Shown here piece by piece: positions 42,770-54,138 of a stretch of 64,000 nt of DNA. Below the pieces are notes generated by a model. The model did no database searches. It saw only the letters and a program-made list of their open reading frames with translations, and was not told where the DNA came from. Origin of the DNA: Diphasiastrum complanatum (lineage: Eukaryota > Streptophyta > Lycopodiopsida > Lycopodiales > Lycopodiaceae); the NCBI GenBank assembly GCA_029204225.1, contig CM055100.1, positions 7,888,713 to 7,952,712 of the forward strand, read 5' to 3'. The first letter of the stretch is position 1; every line of letters starts with the position of its first letter. The translations under genes and the position numbers were made by a program.

Positions 42770-43900
42770 TACTTTATTTTTTTACAAAGAGCTTTTCTCT
42801 AAAAAACTCAAACTTATCAGTACTTAAAGGTTTTGTGAGTATATCAGCTAACTGATTCTCTGTCATACAATGCACTATATCTATTTCGTTAGATAATAAC
42901 TTCTCTCTAATGAAATGATATTTAATTTCTATATGCTTCATGTGTGCATGAAATACAGATTTTTAGCTAGTTGTATAGCGCTCTAGCTATCACAACTGAT
43001 CAGAGTAGGCTTTGTGCAATTCCAATTTCTTCTAACATTCTTCTTAGCCAAACTGCTTCCTGCATAGTTGAACATAGTGCTTTGTATTCTACTTTTGTAG
43101 TGGAAAGAGCAATTGTGCCTTGTTTGTTACTTGAACAAGAGAAAATGCCATTTCCAACATGAAATACCTACCCTATGGCAGATATCCTATCATCAATAAG
43201 CCTATCCAATCTGAGTTAACAAAGCCTTGTAAAATTGGTAAAGTCTACTGTCTCTCATATAACAATCCATGGTTTATTGTGCCTTTCACATAGCAAAGTT
43301 CCTCCTCACTACTTTCCAATGAATCTCCCTAGGAGTGGCCATGAATTGACTCACAACGCTTACAACATACCTTATGTCAAGATGGGTAGTTGTGAGATAA
43401 ATCAATGAACCAACTAATTGATAAAATAAAGTAGTATCAACTAGCGCACTCTCATCCTGGTTAGCTTCCTTTTAGGGCTTCCTCTAGGCTATAAGTAGGG
43501 AATCTGTGTCATTTGTTACTAAACTAATGATTTTGATCTCTCTCTTTAGTCTCCTTAATCTCTCTCTTTCTTGTTTTCTAGGGTTAAGTCTGGCTTATGT
43601 GATGCTTTCATAGCTTAGCTCTAGATCAATTGTGGGTTCATTCGTAACTACGTACATCACAATCAATGTGATATCAACTAGAGTCCCAAGCAAAGTAGTA
43701 AAGATTGAAATCTGAAGAAGTGTGTGTCAAACCTCTAGATAGGAGATGCTCATCAAAGTGGTTGTACCAATCATGTGGTGCTTGCTTCAATCCATATAAG
43801 CCCTTCTTTAATTTGCATACTTTGTCTTCCATGCCATGTACCACAAAGCCACTAGGTTGCTCCATGTATACTTCTTCTTCAAGCTTACCATTCAGAACTA
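42770..43900 (-). pseudogene. Copia-J reverse transcriptase and RNase H fragments
   Basis: Minus-strand pieces: EEEVYMEQPSGFVVHGMED and GLYGLKQAPHDWYNHF (43674-43897); LFYQLVGSLIYLTTTHLDIR and VVSQFMATPREIHW (43310-43440); RNase H in broken frames down to 42770. The RT segment with YVDD is missing: AWDS at 43685 jumps to DESALVDTTLF near 43450 across about 200 bp of unrecognised pyrimidine-rich filler (43465-43671). The 5' end breaks at about 43900 against Gypsy-E. Confidence 0.82.
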
Positions 43901-43917
43901 TGATTTCGAATTTACGT

Positions 43918-44400
43918 AATTACTTGAAAAGGACTCCCAGGTCATCCAAGTAAATTTCAAAAAATTTATGTAGATAATCTCTAAAAGCAAATTGCATTAC
44001 TCTTTGGAACAAACTTGGTGCATTACAGAGTCCAAACGACATTACTTTGTAAGCATAGGTGTCCCATTCTGTCGCAAAAGCTGTTTTGTGGTGATCTGCA
44101 GGTGCAATTTTGACCTGGTTGTAACCACTAAATCTATCCAAAAAGCTATAAGCTTCCGCTCCAGCAAGGCGGTCCAAAATGCTCTCAGTCAAAGGTAACG
44201 AAAAGTGATCCTTCCTCGTCACTTTGTTTAAAGCCTTGAGATTCATATAGATTCTCAATTTCCCATTCTTCTTAGGAACAATGACAATTGGTGAAACCCA
44301 TTCTGTATGCTTGATCTCATAAATGAAACTGGCATCAAGCAATATCTGAAGCTCTTTCTTTATCAGATCCGCAATATTAGGATTACAGCGATACAACTTT
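43918..44400 (-). pseudogene. Gypsy-E reverse transcriptase
   Basis: A 158-codon frame with IKKELQILLDASFIYEIKH, EWVSPIVIVPKKNGKLRI, SGYNQVKIAPADHHKT, SFGLCNAPSLFQR and the catalytic EIYLDDLGV near the end. Both Asp are present. The palm domain is cut right after the catalytic motif by the Copia-J junction, so RT is partial though this stretch is undamaged. Confidence 0.9.
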
Positions 44401-45470
44401 GTAACCTTTGGAACTGCATCAGGTACTAAAGGTATGGTATGTTCAATAACTGACCTTCAGATCTTGATAAGGCCATGCAAAACAATCTTGATACTTAATA
44501 AGTAACATTCAGAGTGCTTAAAATTGTTCAGGATTAAGTTGTGATCCAACTTGTACAATCTTTTCTAGTTTTCCTGGTTCAGCAAGATTCATAGGTTGTG
44601 TCCTAGCTTGGCCATAGTAAACATCTTTCAATTCTGGCACTTGTTCTTCAGGTTCACGATGTGCTTTGGATAACATGATAACCACATCATCCAAGTGTAT
44701 AATGTTTAAAATGTTCAGGCATATCATGCTGGACTACATCTGCTTGTTCTTTATCAAACAAACTTGTCTTGGATCTTTGCTTAGCCTTCTTAGCAGGAAT
44801 TGATCGTGGAGGTGATGACTTCTGAGAAGATAAACTCTTCTTCGAAGGTGAAGACTTCCTAGATGATGATGTCTTGCTAGAACTTTGACTTGTAGAATCA
44901 TCCTTGACTTTTCCTTTGCCTTTATCCAGTAAGGTCGCACATTTTTTGAATTAATCTTTTGAGGAGGATTTTCCCATTTCAGGACTATATTATAATGTTG
45001 CTTGGCTTGTTTCTTCGTCATTGACCCTGTGATCTTGTCTTCCTTCAATATAACTACTTTTGGTAGTCTTATTGTTGGTTCATCAGGAATATTACGCAAT
45101 CCAAATCTTGTCAGATCCATATGATTTAAAATCTGCTCATCAATTTTTTTGCATTGTCATCATAAGTCAAGGCATGAGTCACAAAAATGATTTCATCTTC
45201 AATCCTTCCATTGATACCAAGCTACATTCAGCACATTCAATGGAAAAAAAATCGGTGTATCCAAGGTTCGATCCAATAATGAAATCTCGCTCAAATCTGA
45301 CCGATTATCTTGTTGACACATATATTCTGCTGTACAGTCAATCGTTGCAAGAGCTTCATTCCAGTTGACAGTATCAGTTTGAGAATAGTAATGAACTCCC
45401 AAATTTTTCTCTGGTCGGTCACAAGTATGATCCGTTGTTGATGAATCATCATCCTCTTTTTGAACCACTA
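44401..45470 (-). pseudogene. Gypsy-E protease-RT linker
   Basis: Broken frames at 44518-44727, 44734-45120 and 45199-45468, matching the Gypsy-A linker (TRFGLRNIPDEPTI, SMTKKQAKQHYNIV, STTDHTCDRPEKNLGVHY). Stops and small indels throughout. No catalytic motif. Confidence 0.72.
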
Positions 45471-46260
45471 GTTTGATAGTCCAAGTTGCAAGATCAACCT
45501 TGACTGCGCGTTCACGGATTTCAAAAGTGATTTTTTCAGTACCTTAGTTATGAATTACTTGCGCAACTCGTAACCATGGGCGTCACAATAGGACTCGATA
45601 GACATTTGGTGCTTCTGGGAAGTCCATTACTACGAAAGTAATGACAAACTGTACTCCGACAATTCTGACAAGTATATCTTCAACCATTCCTTGCGGATAA
45701 ACTATCGTTTGATTAGCTAGCTCAATGGCAAAAGTCGTAGGTTTTATCTTTGTAAGGCCCCATTTTGCACATAGCTTTGTAGAAATCAGGTTAACTCGTG
45801 AACCGCCATCTATCACAGTTGCTTCATTAGGAAATTGTCTATGCTGTATCGGTAGAGTGATATTTTTTTGTTCACTTTTTCAAGATGCTCCGACATGGAG
45901 TACTTCATTAGATTATTCAAATCCAACACAGAAAAGTGGCTCCTGATGGACTTCTAGTTTAACTTGAGTTAACTTTTGTGCTAATACTTCTTTTGCTTTT
46001 GGCACCAACTTTAGGAACTCTCCCAACAAAATATTGATCTTACTAGACAAAATATTCATGAGCAGTTCTATTTGTGGTGCTTCCGGTTCAGTCATCTTGA
46101 AGGGTTCTTCATGATGATGCAATTGAGCATTCATATTTGTATGTGAATTTTCCGGTGACTGCAATGGTAAAGAACGAACTTCGGCTGTTGCTCTAGCAGC
46201 TTCAAGCTCCTCTTCTTCTTGCATATGTTTAATCCACTGCCTCATATCCTGATATCTTAC
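45471..46260 (-). pseudogene. Gypsy-E aspartic protease region
   Basis: MRQWIKHMQEEEELEAARAT at the N-terminus (46245) and active site MIDGGSRVNLIST at 45816, both as in Gypsy-A. A stop near 45545 and a frameshift near 45890 separate the parts. Same D-G-G active site. Confidence 0.82.
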
Positions 46261-46353
46261 ATGAAGATTTGGATAGACTCCAGTTGTGCTCTGGTGACCA
46301 CCATCAAGGGTACACTTGGTTTATTTTGAGCTACTAGTCTTTGCTTGATTGTT

Positions 46354-47075
46354 TGTTGGAGGGTTTGCGGATCCCAAGGAAACCCTAACCCTAGTTAATA
46401 AGTGAGAGGGATTTGGCACCCTGCGTGTGTAAGTCCAACCCGATGATCACATAGAGATTTGATTAGTTACAAGTTAATAAAAGGACTTTAGGCCTTTTTG
46501 CGGGACTTTTAATGTCGCAGGGCCTAAATTTCAAGTTAGTGAATAAAGTTGGGTTTCCCTCCAAATTGGATGGTTCCCACTCTTTTTTTAATTTGAGTAA
46601 TTAGAGAGGCAAAACTGGACCAATAGGATTTAGAGGCCAGAGTCCTCCTCTCTACTATAAAAAGGGACCAACTCGAGTTGCTCCTCATGTTCATTTCCTC
46701 ATTTCAATAAAGCAATTTGGTTCTCTTCAGAAATGGATTGATGAATGTCCTTACTCTCTATCACTTTTCCTCCATCTCTCATGCAAATTGTTGGATCTGA
46801 ATGTTATTGGGATTGTGTGTTATTATACTTTTTATGAGAGAGAAAGGGAGAGAGAGAAAAAGAGTAAGTTATCTTTGTTGTGGATTGTAGTGTTAATGGA
46901 TCGTAGGGTTAATGGATGTTAGAGTTAGATGTGAATCCTCCATTCATGTTTGAAATCTGAACTATACTATTGCTCTCATGGGAACGAACCTACGCATGAC
47001 AACTAACTTCATCTCTTTGATGCTAGGTTGACTAGATCGTGGGTTGACGTTAGGCAAGGAAAGAAACCCACTACA
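46354..47075 (+). repeat. LTR-X, probably complete (722 bp)
   Basis: TGTTGGAG...CCACTACA followed by ATTTT, the same spacer seen before the Gypsy-C primer-binding site, but the site itself is missing. TATAAAAAG at 46656-46664. Matches 7349-7622. Confidence 0.72.
46656..46664 (+). promoter_or_regulatory. LTR-X TATA box
   Basis: TATAAAAAG, sense, in the middle of the LTR. Confidence 0.55.
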
Positions 47076-47080
47076 ATTTT

Positions 47081-47470
47081 TCAGTTTACAGCATATTTGT
47101 TGGATGGTTAGCTTGCATTAGGCATCTCAGCCGTTACTTTGCTTGGTAAACAAGACGTGCAATACTGGACGTATTGCAAGATGGTTATTATTATTGACTG
47201 AATTTGACTTTTGAATGTGGTTCGAAAGGGGAAGCAACATTATCTAGCCAATCACGTTTTACGAATCGAATTCGCACCAGTTAATACTGAAGTGGATGAT
47301 GAACTACCAGATGCTGCATTGTTCTATGTTGAAGCAGTTGCTGAGTGGGCAGCGGATATTGTTGAGTACATGATGCTAGGACAACCGAATGACTCCTTGA
47401 CAAAAGTACAGAAGAGACAATTGATTCATAAGTCTCAACCTTATCAATTGATTGCAGGATAATTGTATCG
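47081..47470 (+). pseudogene. Gypsy-F RNase H end and integrase start
   Basis: LCLVNKTCNTGRIARWLLLL then TEFDF (from about 47134), followed by KQHYLANHVLRIEFAP, DELPDAALFYVEAVAEWAAD and SQPYQLIAG (to 47460), aligning with Gypsy-B at 37487-37770. It is cut by Copia-3 at 47471. Together with LTR-X it looks like one plus-strand element whose primer-binding site, gag, protease and RT were deleted. Confidence 0.82.
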
Positions 47471-47688
47471 TGTACATATGCAAAAACTGGAGTAAATGGC
47501 AGTTAATGCATAAGATATTTGAGTCTTTTGTCGCCAGCGTTATCACGTTTAGCAAGCTGAAGTTATTACTTCAAGCCACTGTGCTTGAATATTTCTGCTG
47601 CTAACTGTTGCGTTTTCGTTTCTACACGCCGCGCTCAAATCCTCGAGCTTCCGCTGCCGCTCACACCCACACCCACGGTTTTATGACA
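47471..47688 (+). repeat. Copia-3 5' LTR, 3' part only
   Basis: 218 bp ending ATGACA directly before the primer-binding site; the first roughly 620 bp are missing. Confidence 0.75.
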
Positions 47689-47700
47689 TGGTATCAGAGC
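47689..47700 (+). other. Copia-3 primer-binding site
   Basis: TGGTATCAGAGC. Confidence 0.95.
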
Positions 47701-47820
47701 AGACATTTCAATAATCTACATTTCTACTATCAGTCTTATATCAAGATGTCTTTCTAGCAAATGCACAACCAACAGTATTCTGACAATCATTGTTTCTACC
47801 AACGATCTCGTTCAACCAGA

Positions 47821-48680
47821 ATGGATCCATCATCTAGTTCATCTCTCATTAACAAACTCGATGGAGATAACTACCATATTTGAAAATTCAAGATGAAGGT
47901 TATACTTCTAGCCAAAGAACTATGTAACATCATTGATGGCACAGAGCTCAAACTAGAAGGTGATGCAGCCATCATCACCAAGTGGAGACTTGGAGATGGC
48001 AAAGCATTTGCCATGATCACCCTCAACATCAAGGATACTCAGATCAGCCACATACGTGCTGCTCAAACTGCTAAGGATGCATGGGACATCCTAGAAACTC
48101 TCTACGACATTAGAGACGTTATTTCCAAGTTTCATTTGAGAAAGAAATTCTTCACTCTTAGAATGTCTGATGCAGATAGTGTTGCAAGTCACCTCAACAC
48201 ATTCAAAAATCTTATGGAGCAAATGACTGCAACTAGCTCAGTCATAGAAGATTCCGATGCACTCATGACTCTATTAACGAGTCTACTTGAAGCCTACAAA
48301 AATTGGGTAATGGAAATTTCTACTCAGGAGGACCTCACTCTATCAAGAGTAATTTTGCTACTCCTACAAGAGGAGATCAGAAGATCAACATCCTCCTCAG
48401 ACTCAGGATCAGATCCTCAAGCTCTGTATTCAAAAAATCACAAGTTTAGATTCAAGAGATCTACAAAGTCAGGCTCTACTGACAAGAAGAGCAAAATGCA
48501 GTCTAAACTAGATTTTGGTTCAGGATTGAGTTCAAGCTCTTCATCATTCCAACCAGTGCAGAACTTTTCTGCAGATACTGTAAGAGGACTGGCCACGAAA
48601 TCAAGGACTGCCAAACTTTGAAGTACAACAACGGAATGAAGAAGTAGTTCCAACAACAAGCACATAGTGCTACAGCCATT
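47821..48680 (+). pseudogene. Copia-3 gag
   Basis: Starts at ATG 47821 (MDPSSSSSLINKLDGDNYHI), TGA at 47881 where Trp is expected, then KFKMKVILLAKELCN, then a long intact stretch to 48621. The zinc knuckle FCRYCKRTGHEIKDC near 48570 is in a shifted frame. A TAG at about 48646 fits CAG. Related to Copia-I gag. Confidence 0.9.
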
Positions 48681-48722
48681 CACTCAAATCAGCAACAAGA
48701 AGAAGAAGATGAGGCAGCTTTC

Positions 48723-49286
48723 ATGACCAAAGTCAGAGAACAACAAGATATCAATTCCTGGTATCTAGATTCCGGAGCAACTCAACACATGACTCACCAT
48801 CGGGAGTGGTTCAAAGACTATAAGTCATTCACCCACTCTCGAGTTGTACAACTTGGAGACAACTCATCACATTCAATCGAAGGTGAAGGAACAGTCAGAG
48901 TTGGGGTCAACATTCTCCACATTCCAAATTTTACCAAAAATCTGCTCTCAGTTAGCAGAATCACCGATTCAGGTCGGAGGGTCAAATTTGATACAAAAGG
49001 CTACACAATTCTTGACAAATCCCGGAAGGTTCTAGCTTACGGAAGAAGAGGCGGCTATCTTTACAAACTCAGCCATTGTTATTCTTCTAACATTCAAGCT
49101 CTTCACACAGCCACTTCTGAATCAACTGATATGTTGTGGCATTTCAGACTTGGCCATCTTAACTTCAATAGTATTCAGCAAATGTCAGCTCAGAGTCTAG
49201 TACAAGATCTGCCTTTAGTCAACAGCCAACTTCTCCATGCGAAAGCTGTATTATCAACAAGCATGCTAGGAGTCCCTTCAGTTTAG
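48723..49286 (+). pseudogene. Copia-3 protease and GAG-pre-integrase
   Basis: Protease active site YLDSGATQHMTHHREW near residue 15 and the second half IPNFTKNLLSVSRITDSGR; then GAG-pre-integrase MLWHFRLGHLNFNSI. The frame is open for 187 codons. The HHCC Cys pair that should follow at about 49255 is not recognisable. Confidence 0.88.
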
Positions 49287-49289
49287 ACT

Positions 49290-50098
49290 CAGTTCATACA
49301 TCCAAGGGCTTGCTTGAGCTTGTACATAGTGACATTTGTGGCCCGATGCAGACTACTTCCATAGGGGGAGCTCTCTATTTCCTAACCTTCATCGATGACT
49401 TTTCTCGAAGGACTGCAATCTACTATCCGAAGAACAAATCCGAAGCATTCAAGTTCTTCAAGAAGTTCAAGACGTCTGAAAAGAACCAGACCCAGAGGAA
49501 GATCAAGGCTCTACGCACAGATGGAGGGGGAGAGTACATCTCCACAGGATTCAAGGAGTTATGCAAGGCCAACTGGATACATCAACAATATACAATCAGT
49601 TACTCACCGTAGTCCAATGGTGTAGCTGAACGGAAGAATCAGACACTCATCGAGAGTGCCAAGATCATGATGGCCCATGCCTCTCTTCCAAAGAAATTTT
49701 GGACAGAAGCTGTTGCAATAGCTGCCTACTTGCAGAATTGATCCATCACCAAAGCCCTGCCTGAATGGCAAGACACCTTATGAGATGTGGACAGGATCAA
49801 AACCATCACTCAAACATATTCAAGATTTGGATGCATCGCTTTCGCTCAAATCTCGGAAGATCTAAGAAGAAAGCTGGATGATAAGAGCAGGAAGATGATC
49901 TTCATCGGCTATTTTCCAAATCACAAGGCATACAAGCTCTACAATTTGGATACCGAGAAGGGATTCACCAGTAGAGATGTCATTTTTGTGGAAGACCAGT
50001 TCATCGACCACAGAGGAAAAGTTGTTGATAATTTCGACCCAAGGATTCAATTGCTGAATAACGACGATGACTCAGACAATGAGTTAGAACCTCAATGA
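49290..50098 (+). pseudogene. Copia-3 integrase
   Basis: ELVHSDICGPMQT, FIDDFSRRT, RTDGGGEYIS (Asp kept, SDNGG changed to TDGGG) and, after TAG 49609-49611 where CAG fits, SNGVAERKNQTLIE with the catalytic Glu. A frameshift near 49760 follows. C-terminal integrase (FIGYFPNHKAYKLYN, RDVIFVEDQF) ends at 50098. Confidence 0.88.
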
Positions 50099-50199
50099 GT
50101 CAACCGGCCCACATCAGAGGACCGAAGTTCAACCCAGAAGGTCGAACAGGTCCAGACAGCCTCCATCCAGGGATGATCCGGCCTCCTACTTTGTGCAAG

Positions 50200-51640
50200 A
50201 ACCAACCACCATGGCTGAGGCAATGTCTACTGCTGATGCTAACCAGTGGAAAGTAGTGATGGACACCGAATTTGATTCTATGATGGAGAATCAAACATAA
50301 ACACTCACCGAGCTGCCAAAGGACTGAAAACCAATTCCAGACGAATGGATATTCAAGGCAAAGTATCACGTTGAAAGAAGGCTAAATCGTTATAAGGCCA
50401 GGCTAGTCGCCAAAGGCTTTTCCCAAATTTCAGATCTGGATTATTCAAAAACCTTCAACCTAGTCGTCAAACATGCTTCGATCCCCCTACTCCTCTCCTT
50501 TGCAGCCGCAACAGATCTTGAAGTCCACCAGATGGATGTCTAGACTGCTTTCCTCAAAGGAACCATCGAAGAGAAAATCTATATGACGTAGCCAGAGGGA
50601 TACGAACTCAACGACAAGCATCAGCACCTTGTATGCAAAATCCACAAGGTGCTCTACAAGATGAAATAGTCACCCAGAGCCTGGTTCCAGAAGATCAACA
50701 CATTTATGATAGAGAATGGTTTTATTCCAAACTCACTAGACTCGAATGTCTACTTCAAGTCTGTATCAGATTACTTCATCATCATCACTTCTATGTAGAT
50801 GATACACTATTATTTAGTAATAATTTGAATATGATGAAAGATACAAATGCATGTTGGCCCAAGAATACAAGATGATGGGTCCAGCCCACTATTGTCTTGG
50901 AATCCAAATCCAACGAGATCGACCCAGCATACTGATCTTTATCAGTCAGAAACGATATCTCAACAACATGCTGGAAAAGTATGGAATGACCAACTGCAAA
51001 CCAAGTCACTTTTCACTCGACCCTGGACTAAAGTTATCAAAGGAACAGTCTCCTCAAACTGAGGCAGAAAAGTAAAAGATGAAGCGCTACCCGTCTCAAT
51101 CCATCATCGGCTCACTGATGTACGCAATGATCTGCACGTGACCAAAGCTTGCATATTTGATTAGTGCACTCAATTAGTTTCTGTCAAATCCAAGCTTAAT
51201 CCATTGGAAGGCGCTAACAAAGGTCATGAAGTACATCAAAGCAACAACAACTCTCAGCATCTGCTACGGAGGGAGCCACACTGCCAACATCCTTGAAGCC
51301 TACATAGATGCAAATTGGGTAGGAGATATCGACACCAGAAAATCAACTTTTGGATATGTATTTTTATACAACCAAGGCCAATCTCATGGAATAGCCAGAA
51401 GCAGACCTCAGTTGCATTATCATCAACGGAATCCGAATACATAGCTGCCACAAATGCAACCAAAGAGGCGATCTGGCCAAGACAACTGCTAGCAGACCTC
51501 AACCTTGCACAAACACTTTCAACAATAATCTATTGTGACAATCAAAGCACAATAGCGCTATCTCTCAATCCAAGATTTCGCTCTTGAAGCAAACATATAA
51601 AAATTAGGTATCATTACCTTACAAAGAAAGTGCATAACAA
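50200..51640 (+). pseudogene. Copia-3 reverse transcriptase and RNase H
   Basis: RT: EWIFKAKY, DLEVHQMDV, TAFLKGTIEE, YVDDTLLF near 50790, AHYCLGIQIQRDRPS. RNase H: KATTTLSICYGG, YIDANWVGDIDTRKSTFGYV, ESEYIAATNATKEAIWPRQL, YCDNQSTIALSLNPRF. Stops at about 50542, 50589 and 50668 are TAG where CAG fits. Frameshifts split RT. Confidence 0.85.
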
Positions 51641-51774
51641 GGAAGTAGATATGATTTTCTGTAGAACAAACTACATGGCAATAGATTACTTCACAAAGGC
51701 TCTATCAAAGGAGCAACATCTTAGAATTAACGATATGTGAAATTTGAAGATCAAAGTTTTTTAGGATTTACATT

Positions 51775-51783
51775 AAGAGGGAG
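51775..51783 (+). other. Copia-3 polypurine tract
   Basis: AAGAGGGAG abutting TGTTAGAT. Confidence 0.85.
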
Positions 51784-52425
51784 TGTTAGATTTCTTGTGC
51801 TCAGTCTTAAACAAATCATTCAAGTAATGAGCATCCTGAAAACCAAAGGCCGACTAAATGTTTTCGGACCTTCAAATTTTTCCTTTGAGATTTTTGCCAT
51901 AACCATTTTTTGGCACCTTAGTCTTTTTTGCACCTTCACGAAAAAAGCGACACAGTGGCCAAGTGGCCAGAATGCCTTAGAAACCATTTTTAAAGGCACC
52001 TTCACCTTTTTTGTCCCTTCGCAAAAAATGAGACAAAGTGGCTAGAATGCCTTGGAAACATTTTAAGGCACCTTCGGTTTCTTTGGCTTTTTTGTTGTCT
52101 TCAATCTAAGACATCTTCGCCTTCTTCACTGCCTTTAGTCTAACGCACCTTGGCCTTCTTCGATGCCTTTAGTCTAAGGCACCTTTGACTTTTTCGCCTC
52201 TTTCACCTTCTTCGTTGCCTTCAATCTAAGGGCGCCTTAGCAATTTACACACCTTAAGTCTAAGAGCACCTTCAAGATTTGCATACCTTCAGTCTAAGGG
52301 CACCTTCGGGTTTTTCGCATTTTTGCTACATTGGCAGAGACATCCCCAACTTATCATCAACCCTAAAACAACTGGAGAAACAAATATCCTAAGGGTGGTT
52401 ACCAACTTTGTACATATGCAAAAAC
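51784..52425 (+). repeat. Copia-3 3' LTR, 5' part, with minisatellite
   Basis: 642 bp from TGTTAGATTT. Two tandem units of about 75 bp (51918-52070) are followed by about six units of 40-45 bp (52070-52320) sharing the core CTTTAGTCTAAGGCACCTT. The end is cut within CAAAAAC. Confidence 0.8.
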
Positions 52426-52699
52426 ACTTAGAATTTGCTTTGCACAGGAACACAGATCATGCTACACATTAACACAAACAGAAAACACTCTCACCAGCAA
52501 GCTCACAAAGCAACTGTATTTTTCAAAACAAAATTATACTGTACATATAGTTGTTCACTCAGGCAACCCATGCATGACCCAGGTTGCCGTTGGTGGGACG
52601 CGTGTCCCATCGACTTGCCTCGTGGCGAGGCCAACTGATCCTTATCAACTGATAGGACCCACAGTACAGTAGCACAGTGATTCTACTTTAGTTCTAACT
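52426..52699 (-). repeat. Copia-H 3' LTR (274 bp)
   Basis: ACTTAGAAT...GTTCTAACT; inverted TTAGAA/TTCTAA ends. About 90% identical by eye to the Copia-G LTR. The polypurine tract TAAGAGAGAG (minus) follows at 52700-52709. Confidence 0.8.
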
Positions 52700-52751
52700 C
52701 TCTCTCTTAAAGTAGAGTCTACTTTATACGGTCATATACATAGCTTTAAAG

Positions 52752-54138
52752 TTAATAAACTTTGAGTACAGAAAGCTTTAATCTAAACTTATCAAACTTT
52801 TCTCCAGTAAGTGGTTTAGTGAAAATATCAACTAGTTGTTCTTCTGTGCTACAATGAACAACATGAATTTCACAACTTAGCAGTCTTTCACGTATGAAGT
52901 GATATTGAATCTCAATGTGTTTAGTTCTCGCATGGAACACTGGAGTCTTTGCTAGCTGAGTGCCACTCTGATTGTCGCTATGTAAAGTTGTGGGATTTTT
53001 CTGCTTCATGCCAATCTCTTCCAAGATTTGTCTCAACCATATAGCTTCTTGTGCAGCACTACACATTGCCTTATACTCTGGTTCTGTGGTGGAAAGAGCA
53101 ATTGTACTTTGCTTCTTACTAGACCAGGAAAAGCAATTACCACAAAACTGAAATAAATATCATGTGGTGGATCTACGATCATCATAGTCACCTCTCCAGT
53201 CCGCATCCACATAGCCACACAACTCAGGTAAACCATCATGCTTCCTGTGAATCAAGCCATACTCTGATGTGCCTTTCACATAACGCAAAATGCGTTTAGC
53301 TGCTTTCCAATGCGTTTCCGTAGGTGCTGTCATAAATTGACTTACAATGCCAACAGCATAGCATATATCTGGTCTAGTTGTGGTAAGGTAAATCAAGCTC
53401 CCTACTAACTGTCTATATAGCGTAGCATCAAATGACTGTGATTCATCAAGCTTAGAAAGCTTTTTACCTGGTTCAATAGGAGTGTTTACTGGTTTGCAAT
53501 CCTGCAACCTAAACCTGTGTAGTAACTCTTTGACATATTTCACCTGTGTCAAACCCACTTCATGTCCTTTTTGCCACACTTCTTCTCCAAGGCAGTAATG
53601 CATCAGGCTGAGATCCGTCATCTCAAATTGTTTCATGAGGTCTTTCTTGATTATGTCTATTATCTCTTGATTATTTCCCATAATAATCAAGTCATCAACA
53701 TAAAGAGCAATCAAAGAAACCATACTATCAAAGCATAAGACATATAGATTTGGATCAGAATGTGTTCTCACCATCCCCTTTGAACGAAAGTAGGCATCAA
53801 TCCTGCTATACCACGCACGTGGTGCCTGTTTAAGACCATAAAGTGCTTTCTTCAAGTGACATACTTTATTTTCCTGTCCTTTTGCTACAAAGCCTTCAGG
53901 TTGACCATGAACACCTCTTCTTCTAACTCACCATTTAGAAAAGCAGATTTCACATCCATCTGATGCAAAGGCCAACCAAAATGTGAAGCTAAAGCAACAA
54001 GTAGACGTAGAGTATTCCACTTACATACCAGCACAAAGTCTCCTCATAGTCGATGCCTTTACTTTGTGCATACCCTTTGATCACTAATCTTGCCTTGTGC
54101 TTTGGTATACTTCCATCTGCATGGTACTTCGTCTTGTA
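52752..54138 (-). pseudogene. Copia-H RT/RNase H, downstream copy (H1)
   Basis: RNase H (AQEAIWLRQILEEIGMKQ, HARTKHIEIQYHF, LVDIFTKPLTGEKF) and RT (LYGLKQAPRAWYSRI, ALYVDDLIIM near 53695, CYAVGIVSQFM). Lesions shared exactly with Copia-G: a frameshift after RRSTT (53160), a lost base in TGGTCAACC (about 53903), and a deletion at GTGCTGGTATGTAAG (about 54025). The copy ends at 54138, where the upstream copy begins. Confidence 0.9.

Larger units (their letters stand above)
43918..46353 (-). mobile_element. Gypsy-E: sister of Gypsy-A, protease to reverse transcriptase
   Basis: Minus-strand gag tail, protease, linker and RT matching Gypsy-A where both exist. Both ends are cut: by Copia-J at about 43900 and by LTR-X at 46354, the latter within CTTGATTGTT, which continues in Gypsy-A at 5990. 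Confidence 0.88.
47471..52425 (+). mobile_element. Copia-3: decayed Ty1/copia element
   Basis: Partial 5' LTR, primer-binding site, full gag-pol with many stops, polypurine tract, partial 3' LTR. The same 17-bp word, TGTACATATGCAAAAAC, starts the 5' LTR piece (47471-47487) and ends the 3' LTR piece (52409-52425). Confidence 0.87.

Noticed and set aside
43435-43681. 10-bp direct repeats TATCAACTAG flanking a 227-bp stretch, like a small insertion
   Set aside because: Both repeats are copia codons (LVD in SSLVD and SALVD), so this is better explained by loss of the RT core at microhomology with filler DNA than by a target duplication.
51918-52320. CRISPR-like array of regularly spaced repeats
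   Set aside because: Units are degenerate, contiguous and inside an LTR in plant DNA; a minisatellite, not a CRISPR.
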